Source: CAYVQU01 sp964453155 (GTDB lineage: Bacteria; Chloroflexota; Anaerolineae; Anaerolineales; UBA11858). From it: 35,724 bases of DNA. Made by a program: the position numbers and the translations under genes. The stretch covers positions 1 through 35,724 of the forward strand of contig CAYVQU010000039.1 in the NCBI GenBank assembly GCA_964453155.1, in the 5' to 3' direction. The first letter of the stretch is position 1; each line of letters opens with the position of its first letter. The notes beneath the pieces were generated by a model. That model had not been told where the DNA came from. It saw only the letters and a program-made list of their open reading frames with translations, and did no database searches. This document shows, piece after piece, positions 23,694-31,640 of this stretch.

Positions 23694-24974
23694 ATGGCTA
23701 AAAAATCACTCGATACCAATGCAAACCCATCCATTTTAGTCGAAAAGATCGGCAGCGACCTGAACGTTAAAGGCTGGGACCGGCCCCAAGTCCTGGTGAA
23801 ATCCAGTTCCGACAATGACATCGTTCTCGAAGAGCGGGAAGAGAAAATTGTCGTAAAAACGCCATCTGACTGTGTGTTGTACGTCCCCTTCAGTGCGACT
23901 TTAGAAGTTACCAAAGTCGGTTCTGGTGCTCGGTTTAAATCTCTGGGGGGCGAAATTCAGATTGGCACAGTTGGTAATGACCTTGTCTTGAGGGATGTCG
24001 GCGCCACCCAGGTTGAAACGGTTGGAAATGAAATTTCGGCCAAACGTGTACGTGGCGATCTGAAAGCGACCACAATTCGCGGCAACGCCGTGGTACGCGA
24101 TGTGGATGGTCAGTTCAGTGCCGAGACCATCAGCGGTGAACTACATCTGCGGGATGTCAGCGGCGGAGTTACGGCCCAAGTAGGCGGCAACGCCTTTACC
24201 AGTTTTTCCCCGGTCCCCTGGCAAGTGTACTCGATCCAGGCCAGGGGCACCATTCGCTGCCGGGTACCTGGTGATGCCAATGTCGATTTTAAAATCGTCA
24301 ACGGCGGCCAGGAAATTCGCATCCGCACAATGGAAGGTAACCAGCGGATCAAGGAAGGCGAATACACATTCACTTTGGGAGAAGGCGGGGTCCAGGTCAA
24401 ATTAACCGCGGGCAGCACCGTTGATATCCGCACCACAGCTACTGAGTATGATGCGTTCGAGCGCATCGAAGTCGATTTTGGCTCTGAAATTGGCTCAATG
24501 GCCGATGAAATTGCCGAAAGCGCGGTGGCCCAGGTTGAAGCGCAATTAGAGATGATCAACTCCCAGTTGGACACTCATCTTTCAGGGTTGGCAACCACCA
24601 TCAAGACTGCGGGGATGACCGAGGAAAAAGCCCAAGAAGTTCAGGAACGCCTCGAAGCCGCTAAAGTACGCGCCGCCGAACGGGCCGAAGCCGCGGCTGA
24701 ACGGGCTCGCGCCAAACTTGAACTCAAACTGGCCGCGGCCCAACGCAAGGCCGACCGCAAAGCCCGCGCCGCAGCCGCGCGTGCCGCCCGCAAAGAACGC
24801 CGCAGCCGCGGGGATCGCCGTTTTGTCGTCCCGACACCTCCACCGCCGCCCAAACCCGTTGACCCGGTTTCGGAGGAAGAGCGGATGATGATTTTGCAAA
24901 TGCTGCAAGAAAAAAAGATATCGGTTGAGCAGGCCGAAAAACTACTAGCTGCCCTGGATGGCCGCGGAGGATAA
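23694..24974 (+). CDS. DUF4097-like beta-repeat protein with coiled coil and SHOCT-like C-terminus
   Basis: This 426-residue protein has no signal peptide or membrane helix. Residues about 10-260 form short beta repeats (GSDLNVKGW, GGEIQIGTVGNDLVLRDV, GNEISAKRVRGDLKATTIRG) like the DUF4097 right-handed beta structure. Residues about 270-385 are a long Ala/Glu/Arg/Lys coiled coil that becomes strongly basic. A Pro-rich spacer (VPTPPPPPKPVDP) leads to the closing helical hairpin EERMMILQMLQEKKISVEQA. The start at 23694 is 1 nt after the DUF2089 stop with GAGGTG upstream, which indicates coupled translation. The parts resemble YvlB/LiaX stress proteins with the order reversed. The basic coiled coil could bind nucleic acid or the membrane surface. 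Confidence 0.8.
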   Translation: MAKKSLDTNANPSILVEKIGSDLNVKGWDRPQVLVKSSSDNDIVLEEREEKIVVKTPSDCVLYVPFSATLEVTKVGSGARFKSLGGEIQIGTVGNDLVLRDVGATQVETVGNEISAKRVRGDLKATTIRGNAVVRDVDGQFSAETISGELHLRDVSGGVTAQVGGNAFTSFSPVPWQVYSIQARGTIRCRVPGDANVDFKIVNGGQEIRIRTMEGNQRIKEGEYTFTLGEGGVQVKLTAGSTVDIRTTATEYDAFERIEVDFGSEIGSMADEIAESAVAQVEAQLEMINSQLDTHLSGLATTIKTAGMTEEKAQEVQERLEAAKVRAAERAEAAAERARAKLELKLAAAQRKADRKARAAAARAARKERRSRGDRRFVVPTPPPPPKPVDPVSEEERMMILQMLQEKKISVEQAEKLLAALDGRGG

Positions 24975-24975
24975 G

Positions 24976-25749
24976 ATGGTTTCTGATTCGGAACGCACCA
25001 AAATTTTGGAAATGATCCAAGAGGGGACGATCACGGCTGAAGAAGGGATGATCCTGCTGAACGCCCTGGGTGAATCCGCGGCTCCCGAAATTGAGGCCGA
25101 TGTAAACCTCGTCGCCGACCACTCTGAAGTCACGGCTGAGACCGTGACCCTCGAAGAAATTGAGGCTGAACTCGATGAAGGCCTCCCCAGCCCTGAGGGG
25201 GAAGTCCTGGAAACCGAATTTAAAGAAGTCCAGCCCGAACCGGAAAGATTTGAGACTGAACCTGAAATCCTGCCCGATCCCCCCAAGGTTGAAGCCTTAG
25301 ATTCGAAGGAACTCAACAAATGGAAGCGCTGGTGGGTGATCCCGTTATGGATTGGCATTGGCATCACTATTATTGGCAGCCTGTGGATGGTGGGGGCCCT
25401 CACCACCCGCGGTATTGGGTTCTGGTTTGCCTGCAGTTGGTTCCCATTCTTGTTAGGGGTTGGATTATTGGCGCTGGCCTGGGGCAGCCGCACCGGTCCC
25501 TGGCTGCATGTCCGAGTTCAACAACCCCCCGGCGAAACCCCGCAACGCATCGCCATCAGCTTCCCAATCCCCATCCGCCTGATGGCCTGGGGCTTGCGCA
25601 CCTTCGGGCATTTCATCCCCCACATGGACGGCGTCAACCTGGATGAGATTATCCTCTCGTTGAAAGATATCTCTGACGATGAAGCCCCGCTGTTTGTGGA
25701 TGTGAATGAGGGCGAGGGGCGCGAGAAAGTGCAAGTATTTATTGGATAA
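24976..25749 (+). CDS. SHOCT-like membrane protein with two transmembrane helices
   Basis: The protein has 258 residues. It opens with the shared hairpin (SERTKILEMIQEGTITAEEG). An acidic linker follows (about 35-108), then two hydrophobic helices (about 117-140 and 148-166). The C-terminal domain (from VRVQQPPGETPQRI) matches the C-terminal domain of the next gene: both have a predicted amphipathic part, a FxP motif and end in a VxVFI strand (KVQVFIG here). The start at 24976 is set by a GGAGG 5 nt upstream and is 1 nt after the previous stop. It likely anchors the system in the membrane with both domains in the cytoplasm. Function unknown. Confidence 0.75.
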   Translation: MVSDSERTKILEMIQEGTITAEEGMILLNALGESAAPEIEADVNLVADHSEVTAETVTLEEIEAELDEGLPSPEGEVLETEFKEVQPEPERFETEPEILPDPPKVEALDSKELNKWKRWWVIPLWIGIGITIIGSLWMVGALTTRGIGFWFACSWFPFLLGVGLLALAWGSRTGPWLHVRVQQPPGETPQRIAISFPIPIRLMAWGLRTFGHFIPHMDGVNLDEIILSLKDISDDEAPLFVDVNEGEGREKVQVFIG

Positions 25750-25751
25750 GT

Positions 25752-25800
25752 GCTGTGCGGTTTGAACTTCGTTAGAAACTGACAAATTAACCCGCACAGC
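25752..25800 (+). terminator. Hairpin after the SHOCT-like membrane protein gene
   Basis: GCTGTGCGG (25752-25760) and CCGCACAGC (25792-25800) pair perfectly, loop 31 nt, followed by GGTTTTGC. The weak T tract suggests partial termination or transcript processing within the gene set. Confidence 0.5.
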
Positions 25801-25819
25801 GGTTTTGCAAAAACTAGCC

Positions 25820-25873
25820 GCAAATATTCGGTTTCGGCATTATTTTTATTCGATAATTATTTCCGAAATTTGC
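25820..25873. repeat. GCAAATTTCGG-type dyad in leader of 25916 gene
   Basis: GCAAATATTCGG (25820-25831) and CCGAAATTTGC (25863-25873) form an imperfect dyad around an AT-rich centre. A closely similar dyad is at 34222-34273, upstream of aapJ. Confidence 0.55.
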
Positions 25874-25915
25874 TCATAGAGACAATGAAGTTGCTGAACC
25901 AATTTAGGAGCAATT

Positions 25916-26308
25916 ATGACCACAGCAGAAGAACGATTAAAGATACTCAAAATGATCCAGGAAGGGACGATCACGGCAGAGGAAGGGGCGAAATTACTTA
26001 AGGCGTTGACGTCCAGCAGCCAGAAACCCCGGCGGCGAACGACCGTGGTTCAGACCGGTGGCAATGCCCGCTGGCTCAAGATCCGGGTGACGGATATGTC
26101 ATCGGGGAAAGCTAAGGTCAACGTCAACCTGCCGCTCAAACTCGTCGACGCCGGAATCAACATCGCGGCCCAATTTGTCCCCCAAGAGATGGACCTGGAC
26201 GGCATCATGACGGCCGTCAACGAAGCCATCAGTGACAACATGATGGGCAAAATTGTCGATGTCGTTGATGGGGAAGATGGCGAGCATATTGAAGTATTCA
26301 TTGAATAG
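25916..26308 (+). CDS. Small SHOCT-like domain protein
   Basis: This 130-residue soluble protein starts with the shared hairpin (EERLKILKMIQEGTITAEEG), almost the same as in the 24976 gene. A short basic linker (KPRRRTTVVQ) follows. The C-terminal domain (WLKIRVTDMSSGKAKVNVNL to HIEVFIE) matches the end of the 24976 protein but without the membrane helices. So it is a shorter soluble paralogue, probably from a gene duplication. AGGAG precedes the ATG. The 160-nt leader holds two dyads, which suggests separate control. Confidence 0.82.
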   Translation: MTTAEERLKILKMIQEGTITAEEGAKLLKALTSSSQKPRRRTTVVQTGGNARWLKIRVTDMSSGKAKVNVNLPLKLVDAGINIAAQFVPQEMDLDGIMTAVNEAISDNMMGKIVDVVDGEDGEHIEVFIE

Positions 26309-26324
26309 TCTCAAGGGTCCAAAA

Positions 26325-26386
26325 GGTCTAATTCTTCTTATTGGTCTGACGTTTTAGACATCTGAGGCCCTTTAGACCAGTTAGAC
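26325..26386. repeat. Intergenic palindrome, GGTCTAA/TTAGACC word family
   Basis: Words GGTCTAA (26325) and GGTCTGA on the left pair with TTTTAGAC, TTTAGACC and GTTAGAC on the right. The arms are degenerate and can pair in several registers. It fills the gap between two SHOCT-like genes. Confidence 0.6.
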
Positions 26387-26405
26387 ATTCCAAAGGAAAA
26401 TAACC

Positions 26406-27338
26406 ATGTCGCAAGAAACCATTGAGCGGACCTTCGAGGTCGGAACGCCCGCAGCGTTAAAATTGGCGAATATTCGCGGTTCGATTGAAATTCAGGCTGG
26501 GGAGGAAGGGGTGATCGCGATTACGGCGGTCAAACACCTGAACTCGGGGAATGAAGAGCATACCGAGGTCATTATTGAGCAGGAAGAAGATGGCCGGGTG
26601 GTGGTCAAGACCGACTATCAGCAGTCGGTGATGAACTGGTTTGGGCTACACAAACCCTGCAAGGTCGAATACGCGGTCCAGGTTCCCGCCAGTTGTCATC
26701 TAAAAGTCAGCGGGGTGAGCTGCAATATTTCAGTGCAAGGTGTGAGCGGCGAGATTGATGTCACTACTGTGAGTGGTAAACTCAATTTAAGCGAACTCAC
26801 TGGGCAGTTGAAACTGGGGTCGGTCAGTGGATCAATAAAAGCCGAGGCGCTCACCGGGACGTTGGATGCCAATGCTGTTTCGGGCAAAGTGCGGCTGGTG
26901 GAATCGGAGATCTCTGAAGCTGTGGTTAAGACGGTCAGTGGCAGCATTGTGGTTCAAACCCCATTGGCTGAGGGCCCCTATATGTTCAAAGGAGTTTCGG
27001 GTAGCCTGACAATGGTCGTCCCCGCGGACACCGGTTGTATCGCCCATCACAAAAGTGTCAGCGGGCGCCTGAAGACCTCTCTGCCCATAACGCAAGATAA
27101 ACGCTATGGGTCGCGCGGCTGGCTCGAAATTCAGGGTGGCGGGCCAGAAATCACCTATAAAAGTGTGTCCGGTTCTTTCCGAGTAGTAACGGCCGAAGGC
27201 GAGCAGATCGTCGAGCAGCATAAAGTTGTAGAACCAATTGCAGCAGCCGAACCAGCAATCAACAAAGTCGAAATTCTCCAGAAAATCGAAAGCGGCGAAC
27301 TTTCCGTCGAAGACGCCCTCAAAGAATTGAACGCCTGA
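26406..27338 (+). CDS. DUF4097 beta-repeat protein with SHOCT-like C-terminus
   Basis: This 310-residue protein has no signal peptide. Residues about 5-265 are DUF4097-type beta repeats with a recurrent VSG turn (TTVSGKLNLSEL, GSVSGSIKAEALTG, NAVSGKVRLVE, KTVSGSIVV, KSVSGSFRVV). These predict a long beta-helical or beta-solenoid body. A short Ala/Pro hinge leads to the closing hairpin KVEILQKIESGELSVEDA, the same module as in the four genes before it. It is the last member of the set. The family's biochemical role is unknown; Firmicute relatives (YvlB, LiaX) act in the envelope-stress response. Confidence 0.85.
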   Translation: MSQETIERTFEVGTPAALKLANIRGSIEIQAGEEGVIAITAVKHLNSGNEEHTEVIIEQEEDGRVVVKTDYQQSVMNWFGLHKPCKVEYAVQVPASCHLKVSGVSCNISVQGVSGEIDVTTVSGKLNLSELTGQLKLGSVSGSIKAEALTGTLDANAVSGKVRLVESEISEAVVKTVSGSIVVQTPLAEGPYMFKGVSGSLTMVVPADTGCIAHHKSVSGRLKTSLPITQDKRYGSRGWLEIQGGGPEITYKSVSGSFRVVTAEGEQIVEQHKVVEPIAAAEPAINKVEILQKIESGELSVEDALKELNA

Positions 27339-27365
27339 GTTCAAAGAAGGGTATGTAATATGACG

Positions 27366-27400
27366 GACCAAATTTGATCCAATTTTTATTAAATTTGGTC
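27366..27400. terminator. Hairpin GACCAAATTT after the SHOCT-like gene set
   Basis: GACCAAATTT (27366-27375) and AAATTTGGTC (27391-27400) are perfect complements, loop 15 nt, 27 nt after the stop codon. A smaller CCCCT/AGGGG hairpin follows at 27403-27417. Confidence 0.6.
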
Positions 27401-27424
27401 TTCCCCTAGAATAGGGGTTGTCCC

Positions 27425-27460
27425 GAGGCTTGGCAGGATTTTAGGAGCCTGCCAAGCCTC
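27425..27460. terminator. Hairpin GAGGCTTGGCAGG
   Basis: GAGGCTTGGCAGG (27425-27437) and CCTGCCAAGCCTC (27448-27460) pair perfectly over 13 bp with a 10-nt loop. It is followed by GATTCTTG, not a T tract. It is a very stable structure between the gene set and the MFS gene. Confidence 0.6.
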
Positions 27461-27470
27461 GATTCTTGCG

Positions 27471-27561
27471 AACACGAATGTGACGAATACAACGAATGAC
27501 ACGAATTTTTATCATAGTAGAATCATTCGTGTTATTCGGAAAATTCGTAATATTCGTGTTT
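27471..27561. repeat. Compact palindrome, CACGAATG/CATTCGTG family
   Basis: The left arm has four words of the type ACGAATG/ACGAATA. The right arm has four complementary words (CATTCGTG, TATTCGG, AATTCGTA, TATTCGTG). It is the compact version of the nested element at 22773-23122 and lies 43 nt before the MFS start. Confidence 0.85.
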
Positions 27562-27604
27562 TATTTTTCATATCAATCGGCACCTAATTTTTCGAGGAGA
27601 TAGC

Positions 27605-29002
27605 ATGAATTCAAAAAAACGCCTGTCAGGAATGAAGGGTTTTACGATTGTGTGGATTGGTCAGATCGTGTCGGTTTTGGCCTCGATGATGACCAATTTT
27701 GGTATGACCCTGTGGATGTACCAGCAAACTGAGAGTGCCACCGCCATGGCATTCATGCAGGTGGCCTTTATTACCCCATTTTTGCTGATCTCACCCATCG
27801 CGGGGGCCATGGTCGATCGTTACAACCGCAAACTGATGATGATGCTCAGCGATCTGGGGGCCGTGATATCAACCGTCGCTATTCTGATTTTGTATACTAC
27901 CGGTTTGCTCGAATTCTGGCACTTGTATGTGGCCGCGGTCATTAATGGGCTGGGAAACACCTTCCAGTGGCCGGCATATTCGGCCGCCATCAGCACGATG
28001 GTGCCCAAGGAACAATATGGCCGAGCCAATGGCATGATGTCGTTGGTCGAAGCTGGGCCAGGGGTGTTGGCCCCGGTTTTGGCGGGTGCAGTCCTGGCGA
28101 TCACGATACAAGGTCCGTTTGATAGTTTCTCCCTCATCATGTTGATCGATGTGGCGACTTTCTTACTGGCTATTGGCGCCTTACTCATCGTCCACGTCCC
28201 TCAACCCGAGAAGACGGCTGAAGGTCAAAAAGCTGAGGGCGGCCTGCTAAAAGAGGGTTTGTGGGGCTTTAAATACATCTTCGAGCGTCCCAGCCTACTT
28301 GGTTTACAAATGATTTTCTTCTTTGGGAACTTGTTTTCGGGGATTGGGTTTGCTGTATTTGCCCCAATGATCCTGGCCCGAACTGGCCAGGACAGCCTGA
28401 TCTTTGGGACCGTCCAAACTGCGGGTGCTATCGGCGGGATCGCGGGTGGTATTTTGATGAGTGTCTGGGGTGGTTTCAAACGCCGGGTTCATGGAGTGCT
28501 GGGTGGCTGGATTTTGAGTGGCATCTCTTTCTCGCTGATCGGTGCAGGGCAGGGGCTGGCCTTTTGGATTCCAGCAATGGTGCTGTTTTCAATAATTGTA
28601 TCTTTGGTGAACACCTCTAACCAATCCATCTGGCAATCCAAAGTGGCCCCTGATCTACAAGGGAGAGTATTCTCGGCCCGGCGGTTGATTGCCTGGTTGA
28701 CTCAACCCATCGCACCCATCATCGGTGGAACTCTGGCTGATTATGTCATGGAGCCGGCCATGAAAACTTCTTCAACTTTGGCGACTGTCTTTGGCCCGAT
28801 TGTAGGGACTGGGCCCGGCGCGGGGATGGGGCTAATGCTGTTCTTCGCTGGGTTCGCCGGAACCCTAGTCGGGTTGGCCGGATACTTCATCCCCACCATC
28901 CGGAATGCGGAGGATATTTTGCCCGATCATGATGAGCTGGAGAAGGCCGAAATTTCAGACGAAATCGGGGCAGCAAATGAGGGGCAAGCCAGCAATGATT
29001 AA
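27605..29002 (+). CDS. MFS exporter, macrolide-efflux (DHA3) type
   Basis: This 465-residue transporter of the drug:H+ antiporter-3 group includes macrolide exporters such as MefA. About 12 helices are visible. Group features include the start FTIVWIGQIVSVLASMMTNF, the MVDRYNRKLMMMLSDL loop and NGLGNTFQWPAYSA. The C-terminal tail is acidic. CGAGGAG lies just before the ATG. The actual substrate is not known, and such proteins often export lipids or toxic compounds. It follows the SHOCT-like gene set in the same direction, but at least three hairpins separate them, so common transcription is doubtful. Confidence 0.9.
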   Translation: MNSKKRLSGMKGFTIVWIGQIVSVLASMMTNFGMTLWMYQQTESATAMAFMQVAFITPFLLISPIAGAMVDRYNRKLMMMLSDLGAVISTVAILILYTTGLLEFWHLYVAAVINGLGNTFQWPAYSAAISTMVPKEQYGRANGMMSLVEAGPGVLAPVLAGAVLAITIQGPFDSFSLIMLIDVATFLLAIGALLIVHVPQPEKTAEGQKAEGGLLKEGLWGFKYIFERPSLLGLQMIFFFGNLFSGIGFAVFAPMILARTGQDSLIFGTVQTAGAIGGIAGGILMSVWGGFKRRVHGVLGGWILSGISFSLIGAGQGLAFWIPAMVLFSIIVSLVNTSNQSIWQSKVAPDLQGRVFSARRLIAWLTQPIAPIIGGTLADYVMEPAMKTSSTLATVFGPIVGTGPGAGMGLMLFFAGFAGTLVGLAGYFIPTIRNAEDILPDHDELEKAEISDEIGAANEGQASND

Positions 29003-29480
29003 GCTACAGCCGATGGCTGCGGCCGATTTCAAACCCTTTATGGAAATCTCCATGCGAGATCATGCGTCTGGACAGATTCAATCCGGACGGTGGCCAGCAG
29101 ATGAGGCCGAGGCCAACATCCAGAAGCTACGCGCCCAGTTCTTACCAAAAGGGCTAGATACCCCCGATCATCATTTCTTCACTCTTGAGAATGAGGCTGA
29201 CGAAAAAGTCGGCGCCATCTGGTATTGGGTGACCACACAAGACGGCCAGCCCCTGATCTTCGTCGTTGACATCCAGGTTTTCCCAGAATACCGGCGCAGA
29301 GGATACGGTTCCCAGGCCTTCTTGGCGATGGAGAAAAATGCTATCGACCTGGGCATTGATACCATTGCAATGAGTGTGTTTCAACATAACCATAACGCCC
29401 GGGCGATGTATGAGAAGTTAGGTTATTTGGGTACTGGCGAGGCGTTGATGAAGAAACTCCAACCCACCGTCGGTGGCTAA
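28995..29480 (+). CDS. GNAT family N-acetyltransferase
   Basis: This 161-residue protein has the acetyl-CoA-binding motif in VFPEYRRRGYGSQAFLAME and the closing NHNARAMYEKLGY of GNAT enzymes, which move an acetyl group to an amine. The ATG at 28995 overlaps the end of the MFS gene by 8 nt (ATGATTAA), so the two are translationally coupled. A drug- or polyamine-modifying enzyme beside an exporter is plausible but not shown. Confidence 0.88.
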   Translation: MIKLQPMAAADFKPFMEISMRDHASGQIQSGRWPADEAEANIQKLRAQFLPKGLDTPDHHFFTLENEADEKVGAIWYWVTTQDGQPLIFVVDIQVFPEYRRRGYGSQAFLAMEKNAIDLGIDTIAMSVFQHNHNARAMYEKLGYLGTGEALMKKLQPTVGG

Positions 29481-29536
29481 TCATCAAGGATGCTGAAAAA
29501 CCTTATTTAGTTTGCTTTAGCCGGCTTTAGCTTATA

Positions 29537-29558
29537 GCCCGGACATTGATGTCCAGGC
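29537..29558. repeat. GGACAT/ATGTCC hairpin
   Basis: GCC-C-GGACAT and ATGTCC-A-GGC pair with one mismatch and a TG loop, just before the bidirectional terminator. Confidence 0.5.
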
Positions 29559-29569
29559 GAGATTGCAAT

Positions 29570-29604
29570 AAAAAAAGAATCTCCTCTAAAGAGATTCTTT
29601 TTTT
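29570..29604. terminator. Bidirectional rho-independent terminator
   Basis: AAAAAAAGAATCTC (29570-29583) and GAGATTCTTTTTTT (29591-29604) pair over 14 bp with a 7-nt loop, giving seven T's on either strand. It lies between the convergent acetyltransferase and aapP genes and should serve both. Confidence 0.93.
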
Positions 29605-29658
29605 GTTTAGAGCCTCTGGCTATTTCCGCTCAAAAAGCCAGCACCGACATTCCCGGTA

Positions 29659-30411
29659 TTAATGCTGCAAAATTTGCGACAAGAACAACTTCGTCCGATC
29701 TTCCTTGGGTTCATGGAAGATTTGATGGGGGGTGCCGCTCTCCACGATCTGGCCTTCGTCGAAGAAATACATCCGATCGGCGACGGCCCGGGCAAAGCCC
29801 ATCTCGTGCGTGACGACCAACATCGTCATCCCGCTTTTGGCCAGTTCGACCATGACGTCGAGCACTTCCTTGATCATCTCGGGGTCGAGGGCCGAAGTCG
29901 GCTCGTCGAATAGCATGATTTTGGGCTGCATGGCGAGGGCCCGGGCGATAGCCACCCGCTGCTGTTGGCCACCCGAAAGCTGGCCGGGGAATTTCTCAGC
30001 TTGTTCGGGAATCCCCACCCGCTCCAGAAGTTCCATGGCAATTTCTTCAGCCTTATCCCGCGACCATTTGCGGACCCAAATTGGGGCCAGAGTGATGTTC
30101 TGCATGATCGACAGATGTGGGAACAAGTTGAACTGCTGGAACACCATCCCAGTTTCGGTGCGGATTTTTTCGATATTGCGAACATCGTGGGAGAGTTCGA
30201 TCCCGTCAATTGTTATCTGGCCGCGTTGGTGTTCTTCCAGTCGGTTGAGGGTGCGGATAAAAGTCGATTTCCCGGAACCCGAGGGTCCAAAAATTACGAT
30301 CACTTCGCCTTGTTTCACATCCATGTCGATCCCCTTCAAGGCATGGAATTCATCAAACCATTTGTGCACACCGCGGCAGGTGATGATAGGTTCGTTTGTG
30401 TTTTCGGTCAT
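29659..30411 (-). CDS. aapP: Polar amino-acid ABC transporter, ATP-binding protein
   Basis: This 250-residue ATPase powers the amino-acid importer. Walker A is GPSGSGKST (42-50), the Q-loop is in VFQQFNLFPH, the signature is LSGGQQQ (145-151), and Walker B is IMLFDEP (165-171). The VVTHEMGFA switch is also visible. The sequence is that of the polar amino-acid GlnQ/AapP group. It is the last gene of the aapJ-Q-M-P operon, with AGGAG just before the ATG and 9 nt after the aapM stop. The terminator at 29570-29604 follows. Confidence 0.95.
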   Translation of the reverse strand: MTENTNEPIITCRGVHKWFDEFHALKGIDMDVKQGEVIVIFGPSGSGKSTFIRTLNRLEEHQRGQITIDGIELSHDVRNIEKIRTETGMVFQQFNLFPHLSIMQNITLAPIWVRKWSRDKAEEIAMELLERVGIPEQAEKFPGQLSGGQQQRVAIARALAMQPKIMLFDEPTSALDPEMIKEVLDVMVELAKSGMTMLVVTHEMGFARAVADRMYFFDEGQIVESGTPHQIFHEPKEDRTKLFLSQILQH

Positions 30412-30420
30412 GATTTTCTC

Positions 30421-31638
30421 CTACAATTCGCTGCGAACGCCGAGCGCGGCTTCTAAGCGACGACTGGCGAGTGACATCAGGTAACTAAAAATCCAGTAAA
30501 CGACGGCGATGAACAGATAGACTTCGAGCTGCATCTGCACGTATTCGGGGTCTGAGTTGACCACCGAGCGGCCGATCCCCAACAGATCGTTGATCCCGAC
30601 GATGACGACCAGGGTTGTGTCTTTGAACAGGGCAATGAACTGGCCGACGATGGCGGGGAGCACGGCCCTCAGAGCCTGGGGCAGGACGATAAAGACCATT
30701 GTCTGGAACCCGTTCATCCCAACGGCTTTGGCAGCTTCGATCTGACCGAGTGGGACGGCTTGCAAGCCACCCCGCACGTTCTCGGCCGAATAAGCCGCGC
30801 TGAAGAAGGTCACGGCCATCAAGGCCCGGATCAGACGGTCGATGCGGGATTCGGCCGGTAAGAATAGTGCCAAAATAATCGAGAACATGAACAAGATCGT
30901 GATCAAGGGCACGCCGCGGATCGTCTCGATGAAGATCGTCGAGAATAATTTTACGACCGGTAGATTAGAACGCCGACCAAGGGCTAACGCCACCCCAATG
31001 GGGAAGGAGAGCAAAATCCCACCGGCCGAGAGCAAGAAGGTCACCAACAAGCCCCCCCAGAAGGTGGTTGCCACACTTGGTAGGATCGCGCTGCCCGCAA
31101 ATCCGGTCAGCAAGATGATGGTGATAATGGGAACCAACCCCCAGCCAATGACGATATAGGAGCCTTTTATTGCAGCCATTCGCCCCAAGAAGACGCCGAC
31201 CAACAGGAGAATGACAGTACCCCCCAAATAGAGGCGGAGTCCAACGGTCAGCGCCGGATGGGAGACCGGTAGCAGGGCAAAAATCCCAAATCCGATCGCA
31301 AACGCGATTCCAATCTGACGCAGTAGGCCGTTCCAATTGCCCCAACTGGCCCCCAATAAAAACATCATCGCGGTCAGGCCAACGCCCACCCGCCAGAGTT
31401 GATCACGCGGATATTGGCCGACGGCATACAACATCGGAAACTCGGTCACCGCGTCCCACTGGGCGGTCGTGAACATCCAGATGATGATGTTGACGATCGT
31501 AAAAAAGACAAAGGGCAGTAGCACCACCGTCAGCAGAGAATTGAACCAGCTGTTAAAAAAGTTATCCCGGAGCCATTTGATCGGACCGGGCGGCTGCGGC
31601 GGACGGATTTTTTCTGTGAGTTCGTGTGTGGTTTCCAT
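30421..31638 (-). CDS. aapM: General L-amino acid ABC transporter permease AapM
   Basis: This 405-residue inner-membrane subunit pairs with AapQ. The first half holds several extra helices typical of AapM and absent from short HisM-type permeases. The conserved transport core starts near residue 200 (LLSAGGILLSFPIGVALALGR) and includes the ATPase-contact loop AAKAVGMNGFQTMVFIVLPQ. The length is about right for AapM (roughly 385-400). Its start lies 2 nt after the aapQ stop with GAGG just upstream, so the two are coupled. Confidence 0.93.
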   Translation of the reverse strand: METTHELTEKIRPPQPPGPIKWLRDNFFNSWFNSLLTVVLLPFVFFTIVNIIIWMFTTAQWDAVTEFPMLYAVGQYPRDQLWRVGVGLTAMMFLLGASWGNWNGLLRQIGIAFAIGFGIFALLPVSHPALTVGLRLYLGGTVILLLVGVFLGRMAAIKGSYIVIGWGLVPIITIILLTGFAGSAILPSVATTFWGGLLVTFLLSAGGILLSFPIGVALALGRRSNLPVVKLFSTIFIETIRGVPLITILFMFSIILALFLPAESRIDRLIRALMAVTFFSAAYSAENVRGGLQAVPLGQIEAAKAVGMNGFQTMVFIVLPQALRAVLPAIVGQFIALFKDTTLVVIVGINDLLGIGRSVVNSDPEYVQMQLEVYLFIAVVYWIFSYLMSLASRRLEAALGVRSEL

Positions 31639-31640
31639 GA

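Noticed and set aside
24958..24975. Start of the SHOCT-like membrane protein at 24958
   Set aside because: The ATG at 24976 has a proper GGAGG just before it, and the upstream ATG lies inside the previous gene.
29732..30484. Long plus-strand frame opposite aapP
   Set aside because: It is the antisense shadow of a clear ABC ATPase with all its motifs.
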